A stretch of 64,000 nucleotides of DNA, taken from assembly GCF_012273215.1 (NCBI RefSeq), contig NZ_CP050965.1, positions 1,658,541 through 1,722,540 on the forward strand, read 5' to 3'. This document shows positions 33,594 to 42,549 of the stretch, piece after piece. The position numbers and the translations under genes are program-made. The notes beneath the pieces are model-generated. The model was not told the origin of the DNA, did no database searches, and saw nothing but the letters and a program-made list of their open reading frames with translations. Source of the stretch: Gemella haemolysans (GTDB lineage: Bacteria > Bacillota > Bacilli > Staphylococcales > Gemellaceae). Every line of letters begins with the position of its first letter. Position 1 is the first letter of the stretch.

Positions 33594-34589
33594 TTATTGT
33601 AATATTTTATATAACTTCGGTCTTATTTTTGATTGAATAAAACCTATAATTCGTATAGCTAATTTTTTAGGAAGAATATTATATATCTTTAAAATCTTAG
33701 GATCTTTAACACTTTTGAATTCCCCTTTATAATATTTCTCAAACTCTCTCACATGAGCTACCTTACTTCCCTGTTGCCATGGTCTTCTTGACAAAAAGCA
33801 TGTTGTATAATGACGAATCACAATATTATTTCTAGCGTCTTCTAATTTCTTTTTAGAATAGTAATCTACTGGTTTTTTAAATACAAGAATATCCTCATAA
33901 GACATATCTTCAAAAATTGTCATATAATTAAATTTAGGATTTATCTCCTTATATGAATCATATAAAACTGCATTTAATATTCCAACATCACCTTGAATAA
34001 CATTTCCTTTAAATTTACAGATCACATCAAACAACTTACTTTCTATTTGTTCTATTCTCCACTTTTCTAAATCTATCAATAAAACCCCTGTATTAAAAAC
34101 AGCTCTATCCTCTGGAATGTTCAAGATTTTCTTATACTCTGCATTTATAACATCTGAAACACCTATAACTATTTTGTCATCAAAACAAACATTAAATAAC
34201 TCTATTAAATTTGATAAAATAATTGTGTCTGCATCTAAGTATAATGCTTTTTTTATACTATCTGGCAGAGCAGATCCAATCATGAGTCTACTATATTGGC
34301 TAGCTGAGCCCCTATCTAACTTCACTTGATAAGGTACTTCACAATTTTCAATCCAATTAACTTCTTTCTGATTGTATTCTTTTGATAAATTATTTATTTT
34401 CTCTTTATTTAAATCAGATATTTTTTCCCCTATTATCCAAATATCTAAGTTTAAATCTCCATTGGTATCATACAATGAAGCTATCGAAGCATAAAGCACA
34501 TCGATAAAATTATTATCTGTAGCGTATACTATATCCAATCTTTTCACTTCCATTTTATCAAATTTTATGTTAATATAAACCATATTCAC
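33594..34589 (-). CDS. family 8 glycosyltransferase
   Basis: This retaining GT-A enzyme of the LgtC/GT8 group has 331 residues from the ATG at 34589. LDIVYATDNNFIDVLYASIA, SRLMIGSALPDSIKKALYLD (with LYLDADTI as the DxD), VFNTGVLLIDLEKWR, QGDVGILNAVL and a late HYTTCFLSRRPW are all family hallmarks. The true start is unclear: a TTG just before DIVYATDNN, preceded by GGAAGTG, would remove about 17 residues and fit the family better. It is the first gene after the initiating transferase. Confidence 0.88.
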   Translation of the reverse strand: MNMVYINIKFDKMEVKRLDIVYATDNNFIDVLYASIASLYDTNGDLNLDIWIIGEKISDLNKEKINNLSKEYNQKEVNWIENCEVPYQVKLDRGSASQYSRLMIGSALPDSIKKALYLDADTIILSNLIELFNVCFDDKIVIGVSDVINAEYKKILNIPEDRAVFNTGVLLIDLEKWRIEQIESKLFDVICKFKGNVIQGDVGILNAVLYDSYKEINPKFNYMTIFEDMSYEDILVFKKPVDYYSKKKLEDARNNIVIRHYTTCFLSRRPWQQGSKVAHVREFEKYYKGEFKSVKDPKILKIYNILPKKLAIRIIGFIQSKIRPKLYKILQ

Positions 34590-34597
34590 TTATATTA

Positions 34598-34683
34598 GTC
34601 TGTGTTTTAGTTTGGCGACGAAACACAGTCTTTTTTATTTTAACAAGGAGTGGTTGTATATATTTATAGCCACTCCCTATTTT
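34598..34683 (+). terminator. two plus-strand terminator-like hairpins between cpsE and the GT8 gene
   Basis: CTGTGTTT (34600-34607) pairs with AAACACAG (34621-34628) and is followed by TCTTTTTT. GGAGTGG (34647-34653) pairs with CCACTCC (34670-34676) and is followed by CTATTTTTT. Both T tracts face the plus strand, against the operon. They mark the junction between the conserved regulatory half and the type-specific half of the capsule locus. Confidence 0.6.
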
Positions 34684-34698
34684 TTACTTTTCCCCGTA

Positions 34699-36063
34699 TT
34701 ATTTACTTCCTTCTCTTTTTAGGACAACCATTATAGTTTTAATTATAATTTTTATGTCCAGTCTTAGCGACCAATTTTCGATATATTTCATATCTAGTTT
34801 AACTACTTCTTCAAAATCAAGTATGTTACTTCTTCCACTAACCTGCCACATTCCTGTAATACCAGGTTTTACCTGCATACGTTTGAAATGATGAAGATCA
34901 TACTGTGTATATTCATCAACTGTCGGAGGACGTGTTCCTACAACGCTCATATCCCCTTTAAGAACATTGATAAATTGTGGAAGTTCATCCAATGACCAAT
35001 CCCTTAGTTTTTGTCCAAATGGGAAGACCCTAGGATCATTATTCATTTTAAACATCAACGTTGTCTCTAGCTCATTTTGGCTTAAAAGTTTTGCTTTTCT
35101 TTCTTCAGCATCCATATACATACTTCTAAACTTGTATATTTTAAACTTTTTACCATTTTGTCCTATTCTTGTTTGAGTGAAAATAAGTGGGCCTGGCGCT
35201 TGCATTTTCACTATTGGCAGTATAATTATACCTACAATAATCGTTAATAGTATTCCCACTACTGAGATTGCTATATCCATCACTCTCTTCAGAATTACCT
35301 GACGTAGTGTTGCTATTTTTATTGCAGATGTTAAATAAATATTATCTCCTTGGAACGTTACTGCAGTATTAGCTCCTACTTCTTTAATTATTGGTGTTAT
35401 ATTAATCTTCGTCGGAATACCTAACACTTCAAAAATCTTAAATATTTCAACCAAGTCTGTTTGAGACGATAAATTGGCATATATTTCATCAACTCTATGA
35501 TGAGATAAGAAATCTCTAATTTCAGAAATATTGTGGACAACCGGTTTAGCGTTATATATATATTCATCTGAATTGTTCGCATATGCTAATACTTGATAAT
35601 TACTTGGAAGCTCTCCAATAGTGTTTAAATCACAAAAATCAGATAGTATTATAATATTTCGACTGTCATCACGATAACGATTATTTATTCTTTTAGAAAT
35701 AATTCTTACACAATAGATCAAGACAAATGCTAGAACTAAATAAATAATCAATTCCATACTTTTTACTATATCAAAGAAATCATTGCGATTAAATATTACT
35801 AAAAACAATGTAAACAATGAGACAACTTTTAATACATAGATAAATGTTGCCTTAAGTTCTTTAAGATACCCTCTCTCTGATATTGTCCAATATTCTTCTG
35901 ACATAAGTGCGACAAGAATACCGATAACATTCATAACAATAAAGAAGTACAAGTTATCTTTTGATTTTGATTGGAAATCAAAACTAAAAATGTAAGCTAA
36001 AGATAAGGCTATTAAATCAGTCACCAAGAACAGAAACTTATTAGTTCTTCTAATATAATACAT
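34699..36063 (-). CDS. cpsE: undecaprenyl-phosphate sugar-1-phosphate transferase (initiating transferase)
   Basis: This 454-residue protein has five N-terminal membrane segments, a nucleotide-binding-like middle part, and a C-terminal bacterial sugar transferase domain. The hallmarks of that domain are KRVMDIAISVVGILLTIIVG, FKIYKFRSMYMDAEE, LRDWSLDELPQFINVLKGDM, VGTRPPTVDEY and VKPGITGMWQVSGRSN. It starts the repeat unit by loading the first sugar phosphate (commonly Glc-1-P or Gal-1-P) onto undecaprenyl phosphate. Which sugar cannot be read from sequence. Confidence 0.93.
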   Translation of the reverse strand: MYYIRRTNKFLFLVTDLIALSLAYIFSFDFQSKSKDNLYFFIVMNVIGILVALMSEEYWTISERGYLKELKATFIYVLKVVSLFTLFLVIFNRNDFFDIVKSMELIIYLVLAFVLIYCVRIISKRINNRYRDDSRNIIILSDFCDLNTIGELPSNYQVLAYANNSDEYIYNAKPVVHNISEIRDFLSHHRVDEIYANLSSQTDLVEIFKIFEVLGIPTKINITPIIKEVGANTAVTFQGDNIYLTSAIKIATLRQVILKRVMDIAISVVGILLTIIVGIIILPIVKMQAPGPLIFTQTRIGQNGKKFKIYKFRSMYMDAEERKAKLLSQNELETTLMFKMNNDPRVFPFGQKLRDWSLDELPQFINVLKGDMSVVGTRPPTVDEYTQYDLHHFKRMQVKPGITGMWQVSGRSNILDFEEVVKLDMKYIENWSLRLDIKIIIKTIMVVLKREGSK

Positions 36064-36087
36064 CTCGTTCTCCTCTTATCTTCTGAC

Positions 36088-36792
36088 TTATTTTTTATCT
36101 TTGTTTCCATTTAGTCCATAACTACCATAGTGACCGTAGTAACCACCATAACCTAGCTCATTTGAGTTAACTTTATTTAAGATTACTCCTAGGAACTCAG
36201 CTCCACCTTTTTCAAGTTGTTCCTTGGCTTTTTCTATACTCTTCTTCTTAACACGATTTGCTTCTACAAGGAGAATTACTCCATCTGTCTTAGGAGCTAC
36301 GATAGCCGCATCGATTACCTGTCCAATCGGTGGTGTATCGATGATAACATAGTCATAATATTCTCTAAATACTTCAATCATAATGTTAAAGTTTTTGTTT
36401 TGTAATAATCCTGTTGGGTTCGGTGGTACTTGACCTACTGGAATAACATTAAGGTGTTCCACATCAGTTTCATAAATAACATCTTCGATTGGAGATACTC
36501 CAGAAAGATAGTTAGTTAGACCACTAATTTTGTGCTTAAATTTGAAACGACCTGCCATTACAGACTTACGTGTATCAGCGTCCACTAGAATAGTTTTAAG
36601 ACCTAATTTTGCTAATGAAATAGCTAAATTAGTCGATACAGTACTCTTCCCTTCGTTTTCTGAAGTTGATGTAATTACGATTACTTTTTTATCTTTTCCT
36701 AAAAATTGGATATTTGTACGTATGGCGTTGTAATATTCATCATTTTTAGGATCTACTATTTTTTGGTTTGTTAGTAAATTAATTTGTGCCAT
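36088..36792 (-). CDS. wze: capsule tyrosine kinase (CpsD/Wze type)
   Basis: This 234-residue BY-kinase has Walker A TSTSENEGKSTVSTNLA, Walker A' TILVDADTRKS and Walker B YVIIDTPPIGQVID. The C-terminal tyrosine cluster (GYGGYYGHYGSYG) is the autophosphorylation tail. It works with the membrane adaptor Wzd, encoded immediately upstream, and the phosphatase Wzh to control chain length and export. The gap to wzd is 11 bases. Confidence 0.95.
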   Translation of the reverse strand: MAQINLLTNQKIVDPKNDEYYNAIRTNIQFLGKDKKVIVITSTSENEGKSTVSTNLAISLAKLGLKTILVDADTRKSVMAGRFKFKHKISGLTNYLSGVSPIEDVIYETDVEHLNVIPVGQVPPNPTGLLQNKNFNIMIEVFREYYDYVIIDTPPIGQVIDAAIVAPKTDGVILLVEANRVKKKSIEKAKEQLEKGGAEFLGVILNKVNSNELGYGGYYGHYGSYGLNGNKDKK

Positions 36793-36803
36793 GTATTTTC
36801 ACC

Positions 36804-37502
36804 TTATCTCTTTCCTGTTTTTGTATCTGGAACTACACCTAAAAGCACAAGCCCCATTGCTTCTTCAATATCTTCTGCTCTCTTAACTCTATCATCTAGT
36901 AGTTCAAATAATACTACTCCAGCTACAGCTAAGATAAATCCTAATGCTGTCGCTAATACCGCATTTCTAGGAATGTTTGGAGAACTTGGTGATGTAGCTG
37001 CTTTTGCTTCTTCTAATGTCGTTACATCATCGATTTTTGTTACGTCTTTAATCTGATCAGCTGATACTGATTTTACAGTATTCGCTAAGTCACTAGCTAC
37101 TTGTGGATCTTTATCTCGAACAGTGATTGAGATAATACGTGTATCTTTTGGTGCATCGACACTAACTTTTCCTGCTAATTGTTTTGCTGTAAGTCCTAAT
37201 CCACTCTTTTCTGCTGAATCTTCCATAACTTTGTTCGAAAGAATAATCTCTTTATAGTCTTTTACTAATAGTGATCCTAGTTGAACGTCTTGTGTTGTGA
37301 TTGCTTTATCATCTTTCTTTTGGTTAACCACATATACTTTCGTAGTAGAAGAGTATTGTGGCGTTACTAAGAAAATACTATAAGCAAGTGATACCGCAGT
37401 AAATAGTAGTGTTACTAATACTATTAATATCTTCTTCTCCCAAATTCTTCTTAACAGTAGCATAATGTCTAACTGTATTAAATCTTTTTCCTGATTATCC
37501 AT
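36804..37502 (-). CDS. wzd: capsule chain-length regulator (CpsC/Wzd type)
   Basis: This 232-residue Wzz-type adaptor has two membrane helices (ILIVLVTLLFTAVSLAYSIF and AVLATALGFILAVAGVVLFE) flanking an extracellular helical domain. The proline motif before the second helix (SPSSPNIPRNA) is typical. The cytoplasmic tail RVKRAEDIEEAMGLVLLGVV contacts the kinase Wze. Confidence 0.94.
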   Translation of the reverse strand: MDNQEKDLIQLDIMLLLRRIWEKKILIVLVTLLFTAVSLAYSIFLVTPQYSSTTKVYVVNQKKDDKAITTQDVQLGSLLVKDYKEIILSNKVMEDSAEKSGLGLTAKQLAGKVSVDAPKDTRIISITVRDKDPQVASDLANTVKSVSADQIKDVTKIDDVTTLEEAKAATSPSSPNIPRNAVLATALGFILAVAGVVLFELLDDRVKRAEDIEEAMGLVLLGVVPDTKTGKR

Positions 37503-37521
37503 TGTGTTGTTTTTCCTCTCT

Positions 37522-38265
37522 TTATATTATTTTATTCATTAATAATTTTTCTTGATTTTTTTCAAATAGTTCGTAAGCTATTGTTGGACCGTATTTTTTC
37601 TCGATAATGTCATATGCTTCTTTCATAAATGTTCTTCGAGAATCCATATTGTGCATATCACTTGCGATAAAGTGAACTAGCTCTTGGTCTAGGTACTTCT
37701 TAGCTCGTTTTTTGTAATGTTTGTGTTTATCACCGATAAGCTTTGGTTTGAGAACACTTGCTGCATTAACCTGGATATAAGCACCCATGTTAATCAATTC
37801 TTGAACACCTTTTTCATCTACATCGTTGTATCTTTCAACGTGAGCTACTACTGGTGTTAATCCTAGTAATATAACTTTATTTATCGCTCTGTGGATTTCT
37901 TTATAGCGCATCTCATAAGGAAATTCGACTAATACATAGTCTGTATCAGCTAATTTTGGGTATACACCACTTTCGATTTTCTCAATTTCACCTTCTTTGT
38001 AGTAGACTTCGCTTCCTAAATAAACCCTTAGGTCGCTAGCTACTTCAGCAGCAATTTCTTCTACTCGTTTGAAGTTTTCTCTAATTATTTCAATATCTGT
38101 TTCGAACATTCCGCGTCTTCTGTGAGGTGTTGCGATAATCGTTCTAACACCTTGTCTGTAGCTTTCTTCTAGCAAATCACGAGTATCTTTTTCAGTTTTT
38201 GCACCGTCATCTACTCCGAAGACTACATGGGAATGTATATCTATCATTCTAATTCCGTCTCTCAT
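37522..38265 (-). CDS. wzh: protein-tyrosine phosphatase (CpsB/Wzh type)
   Basis: This manganese-dependent PHP-fold phosphatase dephosphorylates Wze. Metal-binding motifs are MIDIHSHVVFGVDDGAK, IATPHRRRGMFE, VVAHVERYND and FIASDMHN. The family normally begins at MIDIHSH, which here is the in-frame ATG at 38247 (241 residues). The upstream ATG at 38265 directly abuts the stop of the preceding gene and would add six residues. Both are possible. Confidence 0.94.
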   Translation of the reverse strand: MRDGIRMIDIHSHVVFGVDDGAKTEKDTRDLLEESYRQGVRTIIATPHRRRGMFETDIEIIRENFKRVEEIAAEVASDLRVYLGSEVYYKEGEIEKIESGVYPKLADTDYVLVEFPYEMRYKEIHRAINKVILLGLTPVVAHVERYNDVDEKGVQELINMGAYIQVNAASVLKPKLIGDKHKHYKKRAKKYLDQELVHFIASDMHNMDSRRTFMKEAYDIIEKKYGPTIAYELFEKNQEKLLMNKII

Positions 38266-39735
38266 CTACTTACCTTCCAATACATCTTTAATATTCGCTG
38301 TTACTTCCGCTAGACTCTTATCATCGATTTGCATCATGTATAGTTGTGCTCCAGGCATCGCATATGATGGTAATCCCATACTTCCAGTACCAGTTAACGC
38401 TTGAGAAGTTACATTGTAATCTTTTCCTGAGTTAAGTTGTTCATTCGCAAGACCCATAGCTGTTTCTATCGGCATGTTTGTCTGAATTGATTCACTTAAA
38501 TCTTTAATAACACTTTGATAATTCGCTAATCCTTCTTTCGAAGTAAGTTTTTTAATTATCGCTGTAATAACTTTTTCCTGATTTTTACCACGATCGTGGT
38601 CTCCACCAGTAAGCCCGTATCTTTCTCGAACAAACATTAAAGCATCTTCAGAATTCATATGTAATAATCCTGGTTGGAAACTTTTCTTTCCACCATACGA
38701 TACAAACGCTTGATCATTATACACATCTACCCCACCAACTGTATCGATTAGTTTTAGGAATGATGTGAAGTTAAGTCTTGCATAATAATCAATTTTAATA
38801 CCGTAGACATTCTCTAATGTATGAATTGATGATTCTACACCGTATAGTCCTGCGTGTGTAAGTTTGTCATATTGATTATTACCACCATCAGCGATTTTCA
38901 CATATGAGTCACGTGGTGTTGTAGTTAATAAGATTTTTCCAGTTTTTTTGTTTACTGTCATAATAATATTAACATCTGAACGACTTACACTTGATACAGG
39001 TCCATATGTATCAATACCACTTACATAAACGTTAAACACGTCTCCAGCATTTTGTTTTGCTTTAGCATTTACAGTTTTTGTTATTTTGTATGAATATATT
39101 ACTTTTGTTTTATCTTTAAAGTCTTGGTGTTGACTTGTAATTAAGTCTTCAAATGAGCTGTTTAACACCATTGCTCTAGCTGTTCCTGCTGTTAGTTCTT
39201 CATAAGCTGAGAAGTAGTTTTTTGATTCTGAAAGATTTAGACTTTGTTTTTCTTTATCGCGAATCTCTTTCATCAATTTATTGATGTTTTCTCCATCTGA
39301 AGAAACCGGCGCTGATACCGTAACATCTTTTAGGTCAGCCAATTTTTCAGCTTTGTCATTTTTCAAGACTACGACATTCATTGTATACTCGCTTACCGTT
39401 GCATTGTTATTTAAATTATCGAATAAACCAATCGCTGTTCTAAATTGCATGTACGAGAATATCAAGGCAATATTCATAACAACTAACATTATTACATTAA
39501 ATATTTTTGCTTTTTTCTTAATAACTAGGAATACCGACAGTACTATCGCTACGATTATTACTCCGATTATCGCATAGTTGATTCCTCTAAAGTTTAGGAA
39601 GTCGTATTTTAACATCGTCCAACTTACCAGTCCACCGAGTATGATCAGTAAGGCAGCTAATATACCATTAACTATATCAAAAGCTCCTATACCTGATTCA
39701 CTTCTAGCATTACGGCTACTTGAATTTCTTCTCAT
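38266..39735 (-). CDS. cpsA: LytR-CpsA-Psr family phosphotransferase
   Basis: This 489-residue protein has three N-terminal membrane segments, an accessory domain (DNATVSEYTMNVVVL region, about 110-230), and a catalytic LCP domain with RSDVNIIMTVNKKTGKILLT, TTPRDSYVKI, GGVDVYND and FVRERYGLTGGDHDRGKNQE. LCP enzymes attach capsule or teichoic acid chains from the undecaprenyl carrier to peptidoglycan. It overlaps the lipid kinase gene by 20 bases at its start. Confidence 0.93.
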   Translation of the reverse strand: MRRNSSSRNARSESGIGAFDIVNGILAALLIILGGLVSWTMLKYDFLNFRGINYAIIGVIIVAIVLSVFLVIKKKAKIFNVIMLVVMNIALIFSYMQFRTAIGLFDNLNNNATVSEYTMNVVVLKNDKAEKLADLKDVTVSAPVSSDGENINKLMKEIRDKEKQSLNLSESKNYFSAYEELTAGTARAMVLNSSFEDLITSQHQDFKDKTKVIYSYKITKTVNAKAKQNAGDVFNVYVSGIDTYGPVSSVSRSDVNIIMTVNKKTGKILLTTTPRDSYVKIADGGNNQYDKLTHAGLYGVESSIHTLENVYGIKIDYYARLNFTSFLKLIDTVGGVDVYNDQAFVSYGGKKSFQPGLLHMNSEDALMFVRERYGLTGGDHDRGKNQEKVITAIIKKLTSKEGLANYQSVIKDLSESIQTNMPIETAMGLANEQLNSGKDYNVTSQALTGTGSMGLPSYAMPGAQLYMMQIDDKSLAEVTANIKDVLEGK

Positions 39736-40591
39736 TATTTTTTATCCTCTTTAATTTATAAAATTTACTAAGACAACTCAGATTTAAATGTTCCTCGCTG
39801 TTTATTAATTCTCCATCAATCTGAAAATATTTCTGATTTGTCGTTACTGTTAATGTGTCCGTAGTTATATGTATAACTCTTTTTAGTTTATTATGTTTTT
39901 TCAGAAGTAAGCAAAGATAATTATAAACAAACGTTATTAAATTCATGTTCTCCATTACCATAATGTGGAGTTTGCCATCTTGACCTGTAGCAGTTTGCGA
40001 AAATTTTATTCCGCCTCCTTCATATGGTTGAATCATAATATTTAACAAATATAGGCTATCGGTATCTATTTCACCGGAGTCCCACGATATTTTCGCCCTA
40101 TATTTTTTCAGCATGAAAATACCTATTACTCCTTGAAGAAGATAGATATACTTTCCTACATATTTTTTTAACCTTGAGCCATTTGCTCTTTTAATTATGT
40201 CAGCATTAAAACCGATATCGAATCCCGAACAGAATTTTCTATCGTTAACAACACCTACATCATATTCTATAAATTTCTTTGAGTCTAATAATCTACTTAT
40301 TTCAACAGTTTTATCGAACCTTATTGATCTTGCAAGATCATTTCCAGATCCATACGCGAGATAGATGAATTCTTTACCATGATAGTTATTTACCACTTCG
40401 TTAATAGTACCATCTCCGCCGATGACGATTAGTTCATCTTCGTGGATTTCACTCATCAAGTCACTCGCGTTCTTATTTTTAGAGGTTTTTAGCACTTTGT
40501 AAGGTGACTTTTCCCTCTTTAAAACACGCTCTATTTTTTCAAGTTCAATAAGACTTTTTTTACTCCTAGAATTAACAATTATTTTAATCAT
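39716..40591 (-). CDS. diacylglycerol-kinase-family lipid kinase
   Basis: This 291-residue protein shows MIKIIVNSRSKKSLIELEKI, LIVIGGDGTINEVVNN (the GGDGTxNEV signature), LAYGSGNDLARSI and FDIGFNADIIKRANGSR, all typical of the DagK/YegS-like catalytic domain. The substrate is a membrane lipid, not defined here. As first gene of the capsule operon with translational overlap to cpsA, it may recycle lipid products of polymer attachment, which is inference. Confidence 0.88.
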   Translation of the reverse strand: MIKIIVNSRSKKSLIELEKIERVLKREKSPYKVLKTSKNKNASDLMSEIHEDELIVIGGDGTINEVVNNYHGKEFIYLAYGSGNDLARSIRFDKTVEISRLLDSKKFIEYDVGVVNDRKFCSGFDIGFNADIIKRANGSRLKKYVGKYIYLLQGVIGIFMLKKYRAKISWDSGEIDTDSLYLLNIMIQPYEGGGIKFSQTATGQDGKLHIMVMENMNLITFVYNYLCLLLKKHNKLKRVIHITTDTLTVTTNQKYFQIDGELINSEEHLNLSCLSKFYKLKRIKNNEKKFK

Positions 40592-41138
40592 ATTACGAAC
40601 CTATTCAAAAATACTTCATCCTAACAATTATACTACAAAAACAAGCATTTATCAAAGATTTATCTATTTTAAAACGCTTTAAATAATAGATTATTTTACT
40701 TACTTTAACACTATTTCTATCATTACGATTTACGAGTAAAATTCTCCCTAAATAAATTATTTTATGTTTTAGATAGTTTGAAAATTAATTTTAATTTTCT
40801 AATAAAAGAACTCTTTGAAATCCCTTATTTATGAAGTTATTTAGAAATTTTTAGTAAATAAGTGATTTTTAGATTTAGATCAGGAAGTTCCACTAGGGAG
40901 CAAATAGTTTGCACGTTATCTTGCAATCAGTTTTTGTATATACAATTCTTAATCATAGTTACAAATATCTAGGTTTTGAAGTTAACTCCCCTACAAAAAA
41001 CGATACTCCCCCCCTTTTTTATTAAACAAATAAAAAACTACCCTATTAATATTCCGCCGAATTCACTGAATCTGCGACAACTTTCAAATTAATAGAATAG
41101 TTTATTATTTTTATCAAATATTCACAAACACGCTACTC
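40592..41138. other. 547-bp intergenic region ahead of the capsule operon
   Basis: It holds the operon promoter at 40627-40655. Near 41035-41105 an imperfect inverted repeat (AAACTACCCTATTAAT with ATTAATAGAATAGTTT) may terminate the 41139 gene. Nothing else was recognised. Confidence 0.5.
40627..40655 (-). promoter_or_regulatory. main promoter of the capsule operon
   Basis: On the minus strand TTGATA (40650-40655) and TATAAT (40627-40632) are 17 bases apart, about 36 bases before the lipid kinase start. No other promoter of this quality was seen inside the 18-kb operon. Confidence 0.75.
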
Positions 41139-41639
41139 TTATAAGTACTCTAATCTGTCAATCTCTGGTTTTTCAGGTGTTTGTGTAAAATCTGTATCGA
41201 TTGGATCTTTAGGTGCTTTTCTTGCGAATAACATAATCGCCACAATAAAGTATAGTAAGTATACAGGAAGTAGTATCCCAACTGTCATTACACCGATTAC
41301 TATTGCTGAAAGTAGGAATAAGATTCCTGAAACAATTCTCGCTTTCATAGTAAATGATGCTATTAGCGCTAATAATAAAGCAACAATCGCAACTATTGTA
41401 TAAACTTTTACCAATAATACAAGTAACGATACGATGTCTAAACCTGAACTTTTTAACAATGATTCAACTCCTGGATCTTGTAATAAGTTATAAAGAATCG
41501 GTTCAAATTCTTTTTGTTTAAAAGCAGTAGCTAACTGACTAGAAAATGCTCCAAGAGATAGTAATACTGTAACAAGTATCATAATAACATTCGCGATCCA
41601 CGCTAAGATTTTTTCAACTTTTCTGCTAAATGGTTTCAT
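41139..41639 (-). CDS. small four-helix membrane protein, paralogue A
   Basis: This 166-residue protein opens SRKVEKILAWIANVIMILVT and has four membrane segments (the last is GILLPVYLLYFIVAIMLFAR) and a short hydrophilic tail ending IDRLEYL. AAAAAGGAGCACTTT precedes the ATG. It resembles the DUF4064-type membrane proteins of Bacillota in size and topology. Function unknown. The next gene upstream is a diverged copy. Confidence 0.75.
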   Translation of the reverse strand: MKPFSRKVEKILAWIANVIMILVTVLLSLGAFSSQLATAFKQKEFEPILYNLLQDPGVESLLKSSGLDIVSLLVLLVKVYTIVAIVALLLALIASFTMKARIVSGILFLLSAIVIGVMTVGILLPVYLLYFIVAIMLFARKAPKDPIDTDFTQTPEKPEIDRLEYL

Positions 41640-41701
41640 AAAGTGCTCCTTTTTAATATATTGATTAAATTATACCACAAAATGTATTAGATTAGTAATG
41701 T

Positions 41702-42118
41702 TTAACCTTTTCTAATAAATAACATAATGGCGACAATGAAATACAATAAGTACACGTGAACCGCAACTTCTGTCGCCATTCCAGCAAGCATAATAGCCAA
41801 GAATAAAAATAGTACCCCTGAAAAGATTCTATGTTTCATCGTAAAAGTCGCTAATAATGCTATAAGTGATGTCAGTAAGACTGAAAATTTAATAAATTTT
41901 ATAAGAAATTCAACCATTTCATTAATATCTATTCCTGTATAAAGAAAAAAAGCTTCTCCGGATTTAGATAACGTTAAACTAATAAATTCAGGAGTTAAAA
42001 ATATTGCTTCCATCTGTCTTTGAAAAAATCCCGTATACATTAAGACTACCACTGAAATCATCATAATATTCGCAATCCACGCTAGTGTTTTTTCTATTTT
42101 TCTGCTCCTTTGTTTCAT
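41702..42118 (-). CDS. small four-helix membrane protein, paralogue B
   Basis: The protein has about 138 residues. The start at the ATG at 42118 is chosen because AAAGGAGAAGTTT precedes it; an ATG at 42145 lacks a site. SRKIEKTLAWIANIMMISVV and VHVYLLYFIVAIMLFIRKG match paralogue A at both ends, but the middle has diverged and the hydrophilic tail is missing. The two genes are 62 bases apart and likely arose by tandem duplication. Confidence 0.72.
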   Translation of the reverse strand: MKQRSRKIEKTLAWIANIMMISVVVLMYTGFFQRQMEAIFLTPEFISLTLSKSGEAFFLYTGIDINEMVEFLIKFIKFSVLLTSLIALLATFTMKHRIFSGVLFLFLAIMLAGMATEVAVHVYLLYFIVAIMLFIRKG

Positions 42119-42260
42119 AAACTTCTCCTTTATTTCAATTAACAACTAAATTATATCATAAATAATTATGGTTTATATAGATTTTTTCAGATATTCTAAT
42201 TCTTTTCAAAGTTAATTCTAGAACCATCAACATCGCCTTTCTCCATACCACGAATTTAAC

Positions 42261-42291
42261 AAAAAACCTAAGTAGCAAAATACTACTTAGG
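42261..42291 (-). terminator. terminator of the basic secreted-protein gene
   Basis: On the minus strand CCTAAGTAG and CTACTTAGG (42267-42291) form a perfect 9-bp stem followed by six T. It lies downstream of the gene at 42550. The neighbouring CTCCATACCACGAATTTAAC is like an ISL3 element end, so the site may be an IS remnant reused as a terminator. Confidence 0.7.
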
Positions 42292-42337
42292 TTTCTTATT
42301 AATTTTTTCGTTTCTACCCCGGAATTAGCTGTGACTT

Positions 42338-42532
42338 GATTCGGTTGCAATTTAATTCGACTGTAAATCCATTTGACTATAAGTCTATTTGTCTGCGAAC
42401 CAATTCATCTATAAAATAATTTGTCTGCAACCCTAATTGAGTTACAAACCTATTCGGCTGAGAGTCTTATTAAATGCAAGCTATTTAAATACGAGCTAGC
42501 TTATCTCTATCTAATTGACTACGAGCCTATAA
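42338..42532. repeat. degenerate 16-17-base tandem repeats
   Basis: About eleven units fit a pattern like ATTCGACTGTAAATCCA, TTTGACTATAAGTCTA, TTTGTCTGCGAACCAA, TTCATCTATAAAATAA, TTTGTCTGCAACCCTA, TTCGGCTGAGAGTCTTA. They fill the gap between the basic protein's stop codon and its terminator and do not encode a continuous frame. A shorter group of the same type is at 14443-14530. Confidence 0.55.
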
Positions 42533-42549
42533 TTTAAAACCCTTAAATA

